Assembly (NCBI GenBank): GCA_003426165.1
Contig: QUAH01000010.1
Span: forward strand, 62,001 to 126,000
Length of the DNA stretch: 64,000 nucleotides
Source: Candidatus Saccharicenans subterraneus
GTDB taxonomy: Bacteria > Acidobacteriota > Aminicenantia > Aminicenantales > Saccharicenantaceae
Reading direction: 5' to 3'
Positions 6,957 through 13,491 of the stretch are shown in pieces. The notes beneath the pieces are model-generated. The model was given only the letters and a program-made list of their open reading frames with translations. It was not told the DNA's origin and ran no database searches. Position 1 is the first letter of the stretch. Every line of letters starts with the position of its first letter. The translations under genes and the position numbers were made by a program.

Positions 6957-7562
6957 ATGAATACCAGGATGGATGAGCAGGCACTCATGGAAAGAGTGAA
7001 GGAAGGGGACGAGTCTGCCTTCGCCCAGCTCATGACCATCTACAAGGACCGGATAGTCAATTTCCTGTACCAGGTTACCGGGGATTACCAGCTGGCGGTC
7101 GACCTGGCCCAGGAAACCTTCATGCGCGTTTATTTTAAGGCCAGGAAGTACCGGCCGATTGCCCCGGTCTCGGCCTGGATTTATTCCATTGCGGCCAACC
7201 TGGCCCGGACCGAGAAGAAAAAGATCAGCCGCCACCCGGTGGTCCCACTGGAAGAAATAAACAACGATTTTTCCTCTGGCAGTTATTCGCTGGACCATAA
7301 CGACCCCGGTTTGATGAGGAATGTCAGGATGGCCCTGGGGCGGCTTCATCCCCGTTACCGGATACCGGTTATCTTAAAGGATGTGGAAGGGTTTTCCCAG
7401 GAGGAGATTGCCAGCCTGCTGAAGCTGCCTCTGGGCACGGTCAAGGCCAGGATCAGCCGTGGCCGGGAGTACCTCAGGCGATGGCTGGAAGAAGGCCGGG
7501 AAATAAGAAACAGAAAAGATGGAAGCGAAAATGAAACGGAAAACGAAAATCTGGAATTATAA
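6957..7562 (+). CDS. ECF sigma factor, first gene of the HtrA-like operon
   Basis: 201 aa. Region 2 at about 15-95 (VTGDYQLAVDLAQETFMRVYFKARKY, then SAWIYSIAANLARTEKKK). Region 4 at about 125-180 (GFSQEEIASLLKLPLGTVKARISRGR). A charged C-terminal tail of about 25 residues rich in Glu and Asn is unusual. The ATG at 6957 gives a normal N-terminus (MDEQALMERVKEGDESAF from the second Met); the ribosome binding site is weak. It is followed after 17 bp by a small membrane protein in the anti-sigma position and then by the HtrA-like gene. Confidence 0.92.
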   Translation: MNTRMDEQALMERVKEGDESAFAQLMTIYKDRIVNFLYQVTGDYQLAVDLAQETFMRVYFKARKYRPIAPVSAWIYSIAANLARTEKKKISRHPVVPLEEINNDFSSGSYSLDHNDPGLMRNVRMALGRLHPRYRIPVILKDVEGFSQEEIASLLKLPLGTVKARISRGREYLRRWLEEGREIRNRKDGSENETENENLEL

Positions 7563-7579
7563 ATATACGGAGAGCTGAG

Positions 7580-7945
7580 ATGGACGTCGAAAGATACCTT
7601 CGGGGGCTGGACCGGGTTTCTGCCCCTCCGGGTTTTGAACAGGCGGTACTGACCCGGCTGGCCGAAAGAAGGAAGGCCAGGGTCAGGTGGCGGCGGCTGG
7701 AATTCAGCCTGGCCGGGGCGGCCGCTCTGGTTCTGGCCGCGATAATCATTTTCTCCCCCATGGCCAGGAAATCGCCCGTAAGCACCATGGCCAGCGTAAA
7801 CCAGGAAGAGCGCCCGGGCCAGGTGGTGCACGTGGTCGAGCCGCTGGACCTCAGGAGGGAAATGCGCCGGACGTCCGATGATTCTCAGACGGTCTTCATC
7901 CTGGAGCAGGTGTCCGATAACATGATTCAGCAAATCAGCTACTGA
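7580..7945 (+). CDS. Small single-pass membrane protein, probable anti-sigma factor
   Basis: 121 aa. A short basic cytoplasmic region (about 1-42), one membrane segment (about 44-60, SLAGAAALVLAAIIIF) and an extracytoplasmic tail (about 65-121). It has no HxxxCxxC zinc motif, so it is not a ZAS-type factor. The anti-sigma assignment rests on position, topology and coupling to the ECF sigma gene upstream and the HtrA-like gene 11 bp downstream. The ribosome binding site GGAGAG supports the ATG at 7580. Confidence 0.65.
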   Translation: MDVERYLRGLDRVSAPPGFEQAVLTRLAERRKARVRWRRLEFSLAGAAALVLAAIIIFSPMARKSPVSTMASVNQEERPGQVVHVVEPLDLRREMRRTSDDSQTVFILEQVSDNMIQQISY

Positions 7946-7956
7946 GGAGGTTTGAA

Positions 7957-9633
7957 ATGAGCGGAAAAGGAAGATGGTTCGGGGCGATACTGGGCGGCCT
8001 GCTGGTCTTGCTGGCAGGGATGTCTGGCCTGGCTTATTCTGGAGCTACTCCGGAACCGGAGCGCGATGCCAGCGACATAGTGAAGAAGGCTTCGCCGGCC
8101 GTGGTCAGGGTAGAAGTGCGGGACGGCCTGAGAAGGGTGGCTACCGGGGTGGTCATTGATAAGGAAGGCTATATTGCCACCACCGCTCTTATTTCCCCCC
8201 GGGATGAAAAGCTGGCGGTAATTGACAACAACGGCAACCGTTATGAAGCAGATTTTCTGGGCTTCGACCCTGAAACCAGGATAGCCATTATTCAACTTAA
8301 AGGCAAAAAGTTGCCGGCCGTAACCGCCGGTTCCACCAGGAACCTGGGGCCGGGTTCATGGGTCTGCGCCCTGGGAATTGCCCCCGATTCCGGTGTCACC
8401 GTCACCCAGGGCATCGTCAGCTCGGTGGCTCCAGACCGTCTTCGCCTTAACCTGTGGATAACCCCGGGCATGAGCGGCGGCCCGGTCCTGGATGAAAAGG
8501 GGCAACTGGTGGGCTTGCTGCGTGGCGTCTATTCAGAGGAGAGCCCCATTTTCTTCAGGTTCAGGGACAGGGAAGCCACCGGGACGGGCTATGTCTACAG
8601 CCAGGCCGAGGCTCCGGCTGCCGGCATGGCCATGGCCATGCCCGTTGAAGTGGTTCAATATGTCTTCCAGGAAATTAAGGCCAAGGGCCGGGTGGAAAGA
8701 GGCTGGCTGGGTGTTTCCATTGCCGAAGACCGCGAGGGCCGGGTAATCGTTACCCGGGTAGAAGAAAAAAGCCCGGCGGAGCTGGCCAAGCTGAAACCGG
8801 GTGACAGGATACTGAAGATTGACGGTAAAGAAATCGCCACTTCCGACCAGCTGGTCTCGGAAATCAGGACCAGGCGGCCCGGCCAGGATATCAACCTGAC
8901 CGTTGAAACAGATGGTAAAACCAGGGAAATTAAGGTCAAGCTGGGAGCTGTGCCGGAAGAAGAGGCCCGCCGGGAGCTGGAATTAAGGTTTCCGGACCTC
9001 TTTGGGCGTTTGCCGGGGATGCCTTCGCGGCCGGTGCTACCGGATTTGCCGGAAGGGGAGAAGTTCGAGTTTGAGTTTGGCTTCGAGCATTACCGCTTCA
9101 TCGGAGTGGCCCTGGAGCAGCTTAACCCCGAGCTTTCCAGGTATTTTGGAGTCCCTGATGGTCGCGGCCTGCTGGTGGCCAGGGTGAATCCCGGCAGCCC
9201 GGCTGAAAAAGCCGGGATTAAGGTGGGCGATGTGATCGTGGCCGCCGATGGCCGGCGGGTAGAAACTCTCGAAGCTCTGACCGACCAGATTCAGAAAAAG
9301 AAAAAGGGTGAAAAGATTTCCCTGGAAATTCTCCGTGAAAAGAAAAAGATGAAGATTGAGGTGGAGGTGGCCGAAGAGCAGAGAAGAAACTGGCCGGACC
9401 TCGGGCGTTTTTCGGAAGAAATGCAGGAGGCTTCCAGGGAATACCAGGAACAGTTGAAGCAGAACTACGAGACCTGGCAGAAGGAACAGGAAGAGCAGCT
9501 GAAAAAGGTACAGGAGGAAATGGCCAGGTTAAAACCCGAGCTTGAAGAAAAGGCCAGGAAACTTTACGAAGAGAGCAGGGAACTGGGCCGGAAACTTCAG
9601 TCCTTGTACCCTGAGTCCATCAGAAGGATCTGA
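7957..9633 (+). CDS. HtrA/DegP-like protein with degenerate catalytic triad and two PDZ domains
   Basis: 558 aa. Signal peptide or anchor (about 7-29), trypsin-like fold (about 40-235), PDZ1 (about 247-330), PDZ2 (about 380-470), then a charged coiled coil (about 485-550). Aligned to DegP, the catalytic His position (NNHVV) is Leu78 in GYIATTALIS and the Asp position (SDIAL) is Arg108 in DPETRIAII. The Ser is kept (Ser173 in GMSGGPV). It should therefore fold like HtrA but not cleave by the normal triad. Strong ribosome binding site GAGGAGG. It is third in the ECF operon and followed by a terminator. Likely a periplasmic peptide-binding sensor or chaperone feeding the sigma/anti-sigma pair; that role is inference. 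Confidence 0.9.
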   Translation: MSGKGRWFGAILGGLLVLLAGMSGLAYSGATPEPERDASDIVKKASPAVVRVEVRDGLRRVATGVVIDKEGYIATTALISPRDEKLAVIDNNGNRYEADFLGFDPETRIAIIQLKGKKLPAVTAGSTRNLGPGSWVCALGIAPDSGVTVTQGIVSSVAPDRLRLNLWITPGMSGGPVLDEKGQLVGLLRGVYSEESPIFFRFRDREATGTGYVYSQAEAPAAGMAMAMPVEVVQYVFQEIKAKGRVERGWLGVSIAEDREGRVIVTRVEEKSPAELAKLKPGDRILKIDGKEIATSDQLVSEIRTRRPGQDINLTVETDGKTREIKVKLGAVPEEEARRELELRFPDLFGRLPGMPSRPVLPDLPEGEKFEFEFGFEHYRFIGVALEQLNPELSRYFGVPDGRGLLVARVNPGSPAEKAGIKVGDVIVAADGRRVETLEALTDQIQKKKKGEKISLEILREKKKMKIEVEVAEEQRRNWPDLGRFSEEMQEASREYQEQLKQNYETWQKEQEEQLKKVQEEMARLKPELEEKARKLYEESRELGRKLQSLYPESIRRI

Positions 9634-9660
9634 GGAGACCTGCTCCATTCTCCATACCGG

Positions 9661-9691
9661 GGGCGGGAGTTATCCCGCCCTTTTATTTTTT
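9661..9691 (+). terminator. Rho-independent terminator after the HtrA-like gene
   Basis: An 8-bp perfect GC-rich stem, GGGCGGGA/TCCCGCCC, with loop GTTA is followed by TTTTATTTTTT. It closes the right-hand ECF operon and overlaps the 3' end of the convergent trmH gene. Confidence 0.9.
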
Positions 9692-10336
9692 CCGGGTAAA
9701 GGGCCGGCGGGGCCTGGGATTTCCAAGCCAGTGGTTCAGCCACCGCTCGTATTCCTCCGGTGAGAGACGACGGGTGTCATACAGGCCCCTGGCCTGTCTC
9801 TGGCGGAAAGCCTCGTAGAGGATGATGCCCACCGAGACTGACAGGTTCAGGCTCTGGACCATGCCCACCATCGGGATCCTGAGGCGGTAATCTGCGAATT
9901 CCAGGGCCCGGTCAGAAACCCCTTCGGATTCGTTCCCGAAAACTATGGCCAGCGGCTGGCAGTAATCGATTTCGGTGTGAGGAATGGTCTGGCCGGTCAG
10001 GGTGGTAACGGCTATCTTAAACCCCTGGGTTTTTAGAAGGGACAGGCATTCTTCGGTTGTCTGGTGGAAATGGATGGCCAACCATTTCTCGGCCCTGGTT
10101 GATATGGCTTCGTTGAAGGCCACCTGGTCGGGCTGGCGGGTTATGATGTGAAGGTTGAAGGCCCCGGTGGCCTCGCAGGTCCGGGCCACGGCACTGGCGT
10201 TGTGGGTGATGGCCACATCCTCCAGGACCACCCGCAGGTCGGGCTGGCGCCTGGACAGGACAGATTCAATTCGCTCGCGTCTTTTCTCTGTGGGCACAGT
10301 AGATTTATAACAGATGGCCGGGTGATTGGCAATCAT
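9683..10336 (-). CDS. trmH: tRNA (guanosine-2'-O-)-methyltransferase TrmH (SpoU family)
   Basis: 217 aa SPOUT-fold enzyme that methylates the ribose of G18 in tRNA with S-adenosylmethionine. Seen: SRRQPDLRVVLEDV and HNASAVARTCEATGAF near the N-terminus, the SAM-knot motifs FGNESEGVSDRAL (motif 2) and IPMVGMVQSLNLSVSVGIILYEAFRQR (motif 3), and a basic C-terminus. Compared with E. coli TrmH the N-terminus is about a dozen residues long, so a GTG at 10295-10297 (VPTEKRRERI) is an alternative start; neither start has a clear ribosome binding site. Monocistronic. Confidence 0.9.
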   Translation of the reverse strand: MIANHPAICYKSTVPTEKRRERIESVLSRRQPDLRVVLEDVAITHNASAVARTCEATGAFNLHIITRQPDQVAFNEAISTRAEKWLAIHFHQTTEECLSLLKTQGFKIAVTTLTGQTIPHTEIDYCQPLAIVFGNESEGVSDRALEFADYRLRIPMVGMVQSLNLSVSVGIILYEAFRQRQARGLYDTRRLSPEEYERWLNHWLGNPRPRRPFTRKK

Positions 10337-10711
10337 CAGAAGTACCGGCCGCCGGCCCTCCGGCCGTGGCGCGCCCTAGGACTCAATTTGAAAAATTTGA
10401 AGGAAAGTAACATGTGAATTAAACATGAACGGAAAAATATGGGCGGTCCTGCCCCTATCCTGTCAGTCTGTCCCCGGCCAGCAGGCAGCTGGGATTTAAC
10501 CATTCAGCCATTACTATTTTTCGTTGGCAGGGTAGATATGGCCGACCGCCTCCCGGCCTGTCGCCGCAATGCTGGCGCTTGATGTTGAAAGTCATAGCCT
10601 TGTTCATTTCATAGTGGGCGGGGGAGCGGGCTAAATTGCTGCAGGGGCCTACAGGCAAAGGCAACTTAAGTTTCAACCGGAGTCCCGTTCTCAACGCGGG
10701 GTCCGGGAGCC
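10337..10711. other. Intergenic region between trmH and tRNA-Leu
   Basis: About 375 bp with normal base composition and no supported gene. It has several short inverted repeats, for example GGCGGTC (10442-10448) with GACCGCC (10544-10550) and a GC-rich GGCCG cluster near 10345-10370. I looked for RNase P, tmRNA, SRP and 6S RNA signatures and found none. A TTG-started 79-codon frame on the minus strand has no ribosome binding site and is not called. Confidence 0.5.
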
Positions 10712-10740
10712 TTGAAAAAAGAGGCGGATTTTTCTATAGT
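10712..10740 (+). promoter_or_regulatory. Sigma70 promoter for tRNA-Leu
   Basis: TTGAAA (10712-10717), 17-bp spacer, TATAGT (10735-10740), with the tRNA 5' end 17 bp further on. Confidence 0.7.
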
Positions 10741-10757
10741 TAAAAGGCTCAAGGCCT

Positions 10758-10843
10758 GCCGGAGTGGCGGAATTGGCAGACGCGCTGGACTCAAAATCCA
10801 GTCCGATTCACTTCGGGTGTGGGTTCGACTCCCTCCTCCGGCA
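10758..10843 (+). tRNA. tRNA-Leu (anticodon CAA)
   Basis: Class II tRNA with a long variable arm. Acceptor GCCGGAG pairs with CTCCGGC, discriminator A. The anticodon stem CTGGA/TCCAG encloses loop CTCAAAA, giving anticodon CAA. The variable arm is GTCCGATTCACTTCGGGTGT and the T-arm loop is TTCGACT. CCA is not encoded. It borders an AT-rich island, but no copy of its 3' end was found on the far side of the island. Confidence 0.95.
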
Positions 10844-10935
10844 CTCTTTATTTGTATTTAAGCGTCTTTTCTCACCCTAGAAATTATAGCTGATTTGTGT
10901 CCTAGTCAATCTTTTATACCGAAGCTAATCAAAGA

Positions 10936-11009
10936 AGACATCCCTAGCTCGGCGTTAAACAATATAGGTTGAAGCCCAATAGCTCTCAAGAAAATATATA
11001 GGGATGTCT
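10936..11009. repeat. 11-bp perfect inverted repeat with 52-bp spacer
   Basis: AGACATCCCTA (10936-10946) and TAGGGATGTCT (10999-11009) are exact reverse complements. The arms lie directly beyond the stop codon of the possible gene remnant at 11012-11128. This could be a transcription terminator stem of the lost gene or the footprint of a small mobile sequence. No flanking target duplication is obvious. Confidence 0.6.
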
Positions 11010-11011
11010 AA

Positions 11012-11128
11012 TCATTTCCTCAAATAAAAATCTAAATAAATACTTGTGCATTTTTTCCTTTGAAGCTGATACAGCCCATCCGTGAGTCTGTCTATTTCTT
11101 CCTTTGAGATAGCTCTATTAACTCGCAT
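11012..11128 (-). pseudogene. Possible C-terminal gene remnant (38 codons from an ATG)
   Basis: A minus-strand frame starting at the ATG 11126-11128 encodes 38 residues with a natural-looking charged composition (ISKEEIDRLTDGLYQLQRKK). The same frame is open about 45 bp further upstream (GRWYSPGDTVIGLE) before hitting stops. It looks more like the tail of a decayed soluble protein than chance, but there is no ribosome binding site and no family match from memory. Confidence 0.25.
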
Positions 11129-11275
11129 CTCTAACCCTATAACCGTGTCCCCTGGTGAATACCATCTACCGATCTATTTCCCTTACCAGCTAAAAGACAA
11201 TATAATTTCGTGTAGATTTTCTTGCGAGGCAACGAATCGCATTCAAATAAATTTTAAGTGAGGCAATTCGCGGAC

Positions 11276-11304
11276 TTGACAAAGAAAAATTCAGCTTTTA
11301 TATT
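11276..11304 (+). promoter_or_regulatory. Strong sigma70 promoter for the HET-C-like gene
   Basis: Perfect TTGACA (11276-11281), 17-bp spacer, TATATT (11299-11304). Transcription would start near 11311 and leave a leader of about 200 nt before the ATG at 11511. Confidence 0.75.
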
Positions 11305-11510
11305 ATAACCAAAACGCCTGTGTGGAGAACTGGATGCCGCGCCAAATTAGGGGGAAAGCAAATCGTATTTCATTATCAATTTTTTATCGATAATTTTGGC
11401 CGCTTTAATTGAGCTCAAAGGTTTATTTTTATAAAAAGGGGGTGATTGAATTGCGCGAATTAGTTCTCATTTAAAACTTGCGAATTAAAAAATCAAAAAG
11501 GAGGTAAACT

Positions 11511-13088
11511 ATGCGAAAAATATTGATTGGGTGTTTGATCTTCACTATTTTATTCTGCCTATTAATGATAGGGTACCCGCTTCCTTGGAAGATTGACAAC
11601 CCGATTTTGGGCCCAACTGCTTATGGCTATACCCATGAAGACATAACTGCTTTAGCAATGGGCAGATTAAGGGGAATACCTCAGTGGGGCATAGACAAAA
11701 TGATTGATCACGTGAACGATCCAGATTTTCCGATTTTCATGCCAGATGAGTATCATTATAATAACATTAACCAATCTAATAGGCAGTCAATATGGGATGC
11801 AGCTAAAAATATCATATCGGAAAAAAGATGGTTAGCTGCGGACTGGACTAATTATTTCAATGCGGAAGAGGCCTATGCTGCGATTGGATTCTTGTTTCAC
11901 CTTGTGCAGGATTTCTACTCACATACAAACTGGGTGAAATATAATGACGATGACATCATTGCTAACCTTGAAGAAGAGGATGCGCCAGATTTTCTTAATG
12001 GAGATGGACCTACTCTTCATGATTATCCTATTTCTCCATGGTGGGATGAGCCAAGGAACGATTCAATTCTCGCTACGATTAAGCAATGGGAGCTGTTTGA
12101 AGGACTCTTACACACCAGATTTGGAAACCAATTAGCTGTCGACATGTTAGTAAATCGATTGGGCATAACACCGAATATAGTCCTTTTTAACCCTCCATCT
12201 ATGCCTAATTCTTTGCCTTGGAATTATGTGGCTCCAGGATTTATCAAAGGTCAAAAGATTAAAATCAAATGGGCTCATGCTGGAATTAATCACTACTTAC
12301 CGATTTGTGTCAAATTGTATCGAGACGGCGTCTATTTCGATGACATAATTTCTTCTGGGATAATGCTAAATGCTGATGAGTTTGAATGGACCGTAGGACA
12401 GTGCTTAACAAAGAGTGCTCCTTATGATAACTCACAACCAAGATATAAATTAGAAATAAGAGTTACAACACCAGCTGGAGATATTATTGAGCAATCCGAA
12501 CCTTTTTATATTTTAGATCCACTTTATGGCCAACCATATTATCTTAAAGCAAAGGCAGATAATTGGAATTGCATCACGTTATCTTGGAATGATGGTGCTA
12601 GCGGAGAAAGTCAATATAAGATATATAGGAAAAAAGAAGGAGAAAATGATTTTTCTTTAATAAAGACATTGGCTGCAAATACAAAATCGACTACCGACAA
12701 TAATATTATTCAAGGTGTAATTTATTATTATCGCATTGTAGCGGAATTTCCGAATGGAAAAATATCTACAGGGCCAAATGAAGCGTCAACAAGCATAATA
12801 GACTCGCCACCAGTTGCTCCTCAAAATGTTAATTGGTATTTCAAAGCTGGTATTGTACAAATAATCTGGACAGAAGATCCTACTAATGAGCAAGGTGTAA
12901 TAATTGAAAGAAAAGGTGGTGCGGAAGCTAATTATATTGTACTTGGACAATTACCTCCTGACGTTAAAAAGTTCTATGATTACAATCCCCCTCAGGATCC
13001 AACAGGGATAGTATATTACAGGTTAAGGTTCTTCAATCCCAGAGGAAGCGACGAATGTATTGTAGAAGTTGATTTGCCACTTTATTAG
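11511..13088 (+). CDS. Secreted HET-C/VWA7-like zinc phospholipase-fold protein with fibronectin type III repeats
   Basis: 525 aa, AT-rich unlike its neighbours. Signal peptide about 1-21. Residues about 38-210 resemble the HET-C/VWA7 N-terminal domain of the zinc-dependent phospholipase C / P1 nuclease superfamily: THEDITALAM (His42), YHYNN (His82) and FLFHLVQDFYSHTNWV with H130-x3-D134-x3-H138. Residues about 225-335 form a beta domain similar to Kre9/Knh (KGQKIKIKWAH, then FEWTVGQ). Two fibronectin type III-like modules follow (about 344-425 and 435-522). A good ribosome binding site (AAGGAGG) supports the start. It has its own promoter and a long leader. Probably acquired horizontally; substrate unknown. 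Confidence 0.7.
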   Translation: MRKILIGCLIFTILFCLLMIGYPLPWKIDNPILGPTAYGYTHEDITALAMGRLRGIPQWGIDKMIDHVNDPDFPIFMPDEYHYNNINQSNRQSIWDAAKNIISEKRWLAADWTNYFNAEEAYAAIGFLFHLVQDFYSHTNWVKYNDDDIIANLEEEDAPDFLNGDGPTLHDYPISPWWDEPRNDSILATIKQWELFEGLLHTRFGNQLAVDMLVNRLGITPNIVLFNPPSMPNSLPWNYVAPGFIKGQKIKIKWAHAGINHYLPICVKLYRDGVYFDDIISSGIMLNADEFEWTVGQCLTKSAPYDNSQPRYKLEIRVTTPAGDIIEQSEPFYILDPLYGQPYYLKAKADNWNCITLSWNDGASGESQYKIYRKKEGENDFSLIKTLAANTKSTTDNNIIQGVIYYYRIVAEFPNGKISTGPNEASTSIIDSPPVAPQNVNWYFKAGIVQIIWTEDPTNEQGVIIERKGGAEANYIVLGQLPPDVKKFYDYNPPQDPTGIVYYRLRFFNPRGSDECIVEVDLPLY

Positions 13089-13403
13089 ACCAAAACGTTG
13101 CTGTTTTTGTTAAGATGCCAGTTGTTATTAGCTAAGAAGCTGCGGTTACGAGAAAGCAAGAAATTATCGAGACTGTGGGGATCGATGTAACAATAGGGGC
13201 AGGAAGATCAACACAACAAATTATGTTTATATGAATGGTGGGGTAGTATAAGAGTTTAGTCTGATATATAAAAAGAATTTTCATTTTTAAAAACTAAATC
13301 TTTATATATAGACCGAATTTAAGAATTTAAATGGCATAAAACTGTTCAAAAAGTAATAGGCTAAGCCACCGTGATATTGAAACCAATAAGAGAAATATTT
13401 TTA
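13089..13403. other. AT-rich non-coding stretch closing the low-GC island
   Basis: About 315 bp without a supported gene. A short plus-strand frame near 13130-13250 reads as a Cys/Asn/Arg-rich peptide (SCGYEKARNYRDCGDRCNN) but has no start codon or ribosome binding site, so it is at most a decayed fragment. No terminator for the HET-C-like gene is evident. Confidence 0.5.
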
Positions 13404-13432
13404 TTGACTTTTTTTCTTCGAAAATATAGATT
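13404..13432 (+). promoter_or_regulatory. Sigma70-like promoter for the TonB-dependent receptor
   Basis: TTGACT (13404-13409), 17-bp spacer, TAGATT (13427-13432), about 60 bp before the ATG at 13492. An overlapping TATAGA gives a 15-bp spacer as an alternative. Confidence 0.5.
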
Positions 13433-13491
13433 TCAATAAGAAAAAGAAACCGGAATATTTGAAAGAAAAAGAACAGAGAAAGGAGGGCGTA

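Larger units (their letters stand above)
10844..11510. other. AT-rich non-coding stretch at the start of a low-GC island
   Basis: About 670 bp that is clearly poorer in GC than the flanks. It holds an 11-bp inverted repeat, a short minus-strand open frame that may be a gene remnant, a strong promoter at 11276-11304, and a leader of about 200 nt before the HET-C-like gene. The leader (about 11311-11500) contains no riboswitch I recognise. Confidence 0.6.

Noticed and set aside
6263..7945. The two ECF sigma genes as a recent duplication
   Set aside because: They differ in length, in sequence outside the shared sigma motifs and in their anti-sigma partners (zinc type versus no zinc motif).
10455..10694. 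79-codon minus-strand frame before tRNA-Leu
   Set aside because: TTG start, no ribosome binding site, low-complexity Gly/Pro/Arg-rich product in a region with many short inverted repeats.
10337..10711. Possible RNase P, tmRNA, SRP or 6S RNA
   Set aside because: None of the conserved signature sequences of these RNAs could be found on either strand.
11311..11510. Riboswitch in the leader of the HET-C-like gene
   Set aside because: The leader is long, but no known riboswitch core was recognisable and no terminator/antiterminator pair is visible.
13130..13253. Cys-rich plus-strand peptide frame after the HET-C-like gene
   Set aside because: No start codon in frame and no ribosome binding site; at most a decayed fragment.
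10844..13491. Integrated element using tRNA-Leu as attachment site
   Set aside because: No duplicated tRNA 3' end, no integrase and no transposase were found, so only an island of unusual composition is claimed.
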